Shown: positions 63,601-64,000 of the stretch, in pieces
How the letters are laid out: each line of letters opens with the position of its first letter
Numbering within the stretch: position 1 is the first letter of the stretch
Origin: Microbispora sp. NBC_01189
Lineage (GTDB): Bacteria; Actinomycetota; Actinomycetes; Streptosporangiales; Streptosporangiaceae
Direction of reading: 5' to 3'
NCBI RefSeq assembly: GCF_036010665.1
Contig: NZ_CP108581.1
Span: 6,133,501-6,197,500, forward strand
Length of the DNA stretch: 64,000 nucleotides
Program-made: the position numbers and the translations under genes
Notes under the pieces: model-generated
Told to the model about the DNA's origin: nothing
The model's database searches: none
What the model saw: the letters and a program-made list of their open reading frames with translations, nothing else

Positions 63601-64000
63601 AACCAGGACGGCGCGTCGAACGGGCTGACCGCTCCGAACGGCCCCTCCCAGGAGCGGGTGATCCGCCAGGCGCTGGCGAACGCGCGGTTGTCGGTGCGGG
63701 ACGTGGACGTGGTCGAGGGTCACGGCACCGGGACCACTCTCGGTGACCCGATCGAGGCGCAGGCGGTGCTGGCCACCTACGGGCAGGACCGCCCGGAGAA
63801 TCGGCCGTTGTGGCTGGGATCGCTCAAGTCCAACATCGGCCACGCCCAGGCCGCGGCCGGGGTCGGCGGGATCATCAAGATGGTGCAGGCGATCCGGCAC
63901 GGGGAGTTGCCGAGGACGCTGCACGTGGACGAGCCGTCCCCGCACATCGAGTGGTCGGCCGGTCAGGTCCGGTTGCTGACCGAGGCGATGCCGTGGCCGG
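57694..64000 (+). CDS. Type I PKS, partial: KS-AT-DH-KR-ACP, KS...
   Basis: The frame is open from the ATG at 57694 to the window end (2102 codons), so the 3' part is missing. The docking helix [20 protein letters not shown] begins the protein. Module 4: a KS with an unusual [17 protein letters not shown] segment (Cys197); malonyl AT (Ser650, HAFH at 747); DH (His949, Asp1120); KR with a clear LDD motif (B type) and Tyr1497; ACP (Ser1658). Module 5 begins with a KS (Cys1875) nearly identical to the second KS of the first PKS gene. Module 4 should add a two-carbon unit with a double bond. GGGGA precedes the start. Confidence 0.92.
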   Translation, partial: MGNDEKLLEYLRKVTADLHQTRSRLRQVEADATEPIAIVAMGCRYPGGVTSPEELWRLVADEVDAIGPFPVDRGWDLDTERSYVREGGFVADVAGFDAGFFGIAPREALAMDPQQRLVLEVAWETLERAGLDPHSVRGERVGVFVGSGMQDYAGLLDAAPEVAEAYLGTATASAVISGRVAYTLGLEGPTLTVDTACSSSLVALHLAAQALRNRECALALAGGVMVMSTPGPFIGMSKQSGLARDGRCKAFSDSADGTGWAEGAGLLLLERLSDAQRNGHHVLAVIRGSAVGSDGASTGLTAPNGPAQQRVIRDALAGAELTTADVDAVEGHGTGTTLGDPIEAQALLATYGRNRPADRPLWLGSVKSNIGHAQAAAGVSGVIKMVMAMRQGVLPRTLHVTEPSSHVDWTAGNVRLLTERRPWPAGDRPRRAGVSSFGVSGTNAHVVLEEAPPAEPEAESVPVSPRGWPAATPVPLPVSARDADSLRAQAARLLEHLDGSPDTSVVDLGYSLATSRAALAHRAVVLATDRESVLRGLAELGAGEPSAAIVRGTAAESDTAFLFTGQGAQRLGMGRELHAAFPVFAQAFDAVVAELDAQLDRPLREVIWGEDAEAVDQTAYAQAGLFAVEVALFRLVESWGVRPDYLVGHSVGELAAAHVAGMLSLSDACRLVAARGRLMQALPSGGAMVAVQATEDEVIPLLTGGVDIAAVNGPRAVVVSGQEAPVLALAARLAEQGRKTRRLRVSHAFHSHLMEPMLADFAEVAESLTYGRPSIPIVSTVTGVFADSGFGTARYWVEQVRGAVRFADAVGTLAAQGVTRFVELGPDAVLTAMARQTAGTGALLPTLRKDRPEPAAMIAALAGLHTSGLPVDWQAVFAGSGATRADLPTYAFQRRRYWVEAAPTADVAAAGLDAPGHPLLGAVVQMPDSGEVILTGRLSTRAQPWLADHRVMGRVLVPGTAFVELAIRAGDQVGCAVLDELTLHAPLALPEADSVHRGVRIQVVLGPQDAASPARTVAIYSRLDEPGTDLPWTLHAEGVLTAGAAPAEDASAEWPPPGAAPVELGDLYGDLAEAGLGYGPVFQGLRAVWRSGDEVFAEVALPEQAASSAADFGIHPALLDACLHTAAFAGLFEQQAVVPFAWSRVTLHAAGAPAVRVRLTPAGAGTVTLDVADPSGRPVLSADSLTLRPISAEQASSPALPENLYRVEWSPLPVSAAHPSTAEVVVVRSEPGVSADAVRGATHAVLSALRSWPGEESPADAVLAVVTSGAVGLPGEDVADLAGAAVWGLVRSAQSELSGRVVLVDTDGSVDVPVVVASGEPQVVVRDGVIYAARLARVPAGARDAETAGFGDGAVLVTGGTGALGELVVRHLVARHGVRRLVLASRRGPEAPGAADLIGELAGLGAEVSVVACDVADRDALSALLAGVDVSAVVHMAGVLDDGVIGSLTPERVDRVLRPKVDAALNLHELTRDRELSAFVLFSSASGVFGTPGQGSYAAANAFLDALAAHRRAGGLVAQSLAWGPWATGMAGTLEQSRFSQGGFVPLTAETGLAAFDAARTTAEPVLAPLTLNLPGLRAQAENLPHLLRGVVPAVRRRSAGAGSADGALARRLADLPEEERQPLLLRLVLGHVAQVLGFASTDAIEPDRAFGEFGFDSLSAVEFRNALSAETGLRLPASLVFDYPSPTALARHLAAELTGAGRKITAVRSATDATDEPLAIVGMACRYPGGVASPEDLWRLVADGVDAISEFPVNRGWDVDEFFDPDGTRPGTSYVKSGGFLHEAAEFDAGFFGISPNEALVMDPQQRLLLETSWEAMERAGIDPASLRGSATGVFAGMMYHDYAANSSTGSIASGRVSYVFGFEGPSVTVDTACSSSLVALHLAGQALRSGECSLALVGGVAVMATPEAFIEFSRQRGLSPDGRCRAYGAGADGTAWAEGCGVLLVERLSDARRLGHRVLAVVRGTAVNQDGASNGLTAPNGPSQERVIRQALANARLSVRDVDVVEGHGTGTTLGDPIEAQAVLATYGQDRPENRPLWLGSLKSNIGHAQAAAGVGGIIKMVQAIRHGELPRTLHVDEPSPHIEWSAGQVRLLTEAMPWP

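Overview
The window is high-GC DNA from a filamentous actinomycete. The signs are C/G-rich third codon positions, GTG and TTG starts, XRE/TPR and DUF6879 proteins, an ECF42-type sigma factor with a YCII partner, actinobacterial CAZymes with CBM13 tails, and large modular polyketide synthases (PKS). A Streptosporangiaceae-like genome would fit, but genus cannot be assigned by eye. It reads as an accessory chromosome region made of several independent blocks.

1-8.5 kb: small-protein and regulator territory. It holds a zinc-motif peptide, a small protein overlapping a DUF6879 gene, a GNAT acetyltransferase, a PD-(D/E)XK/Rpn-like nuclease-family protein, and a visibly AT-richer two-gene membrane unit (GAF-like sensor plus DUF4407 protein) that looks horizontally acquired. 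An XRE-TPR regulator overlapping a formyltetrahydrofolate cyclo-ligase-like gene follows, then two tiny overlapping actinobacterial genes ending at a strong convergent terminator.

8.5-22.1 kb: a probable defence island. The centre is a translationally coupled drmA-drmB-drmC triplet, the DISARM core (helicase, DUF1998 protein, phospholipase-D nuclease). No DISARM methyltransferase, drmD or drmE is in the window. A soluble Ser/Thr kinase with a TPR-like tail follows 58 nt later. After an inserted YCII/ECF42 sigma pair comes a DUF262/HNH (GmrSD-like) protein.

22.1-38.9 kb: carbohydrate use. One LacI repressor faces a Gfo/Idh/MocA dehydrogenase across two copies of one operator. A second LacI regulator faces a sugar ABC importer operon (lipoprotein, two permeases, GH63-like hydrolase). 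A minus-strand set of three secreted hydrolases (GH127, GH54, GH59), each with a ricin/CBM13 lectin tail, points to arabinogalactan-type polysaccharide. A decayed CBM13 fragment and a FadR-type regulator follow.

39.0-40.4 kb: a TnpB-only IS1341-type element with hairpins at both ends.

40.5-64.0 kb: the start of a type I PKS cluster. It has a Sfp/EntD-type phosphopantetheinyl transferase and a flavin reductase, then an apparent operon of SRPBCC protein, MonCI/Lsd18-like FAD monooxygenase and three modular PKS genes, the last cut by the window end. Predicted modules are: methylmalonyl KS-AT-DH-KR-ACP; malonyl KS-AT-ACP; malonyl KS-AT-KR(A1)-ACP; malonyl KS-AT-DH-KR(B)-ACP; then a further KS. 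All three PKS proteins start with docking helices, so the loading module lies elsewhere. KS and AT segments of different modules are nearly identical at DNA level, suggesting recent recombination. No tRNA, rRNA or CRISPR array was recognised.
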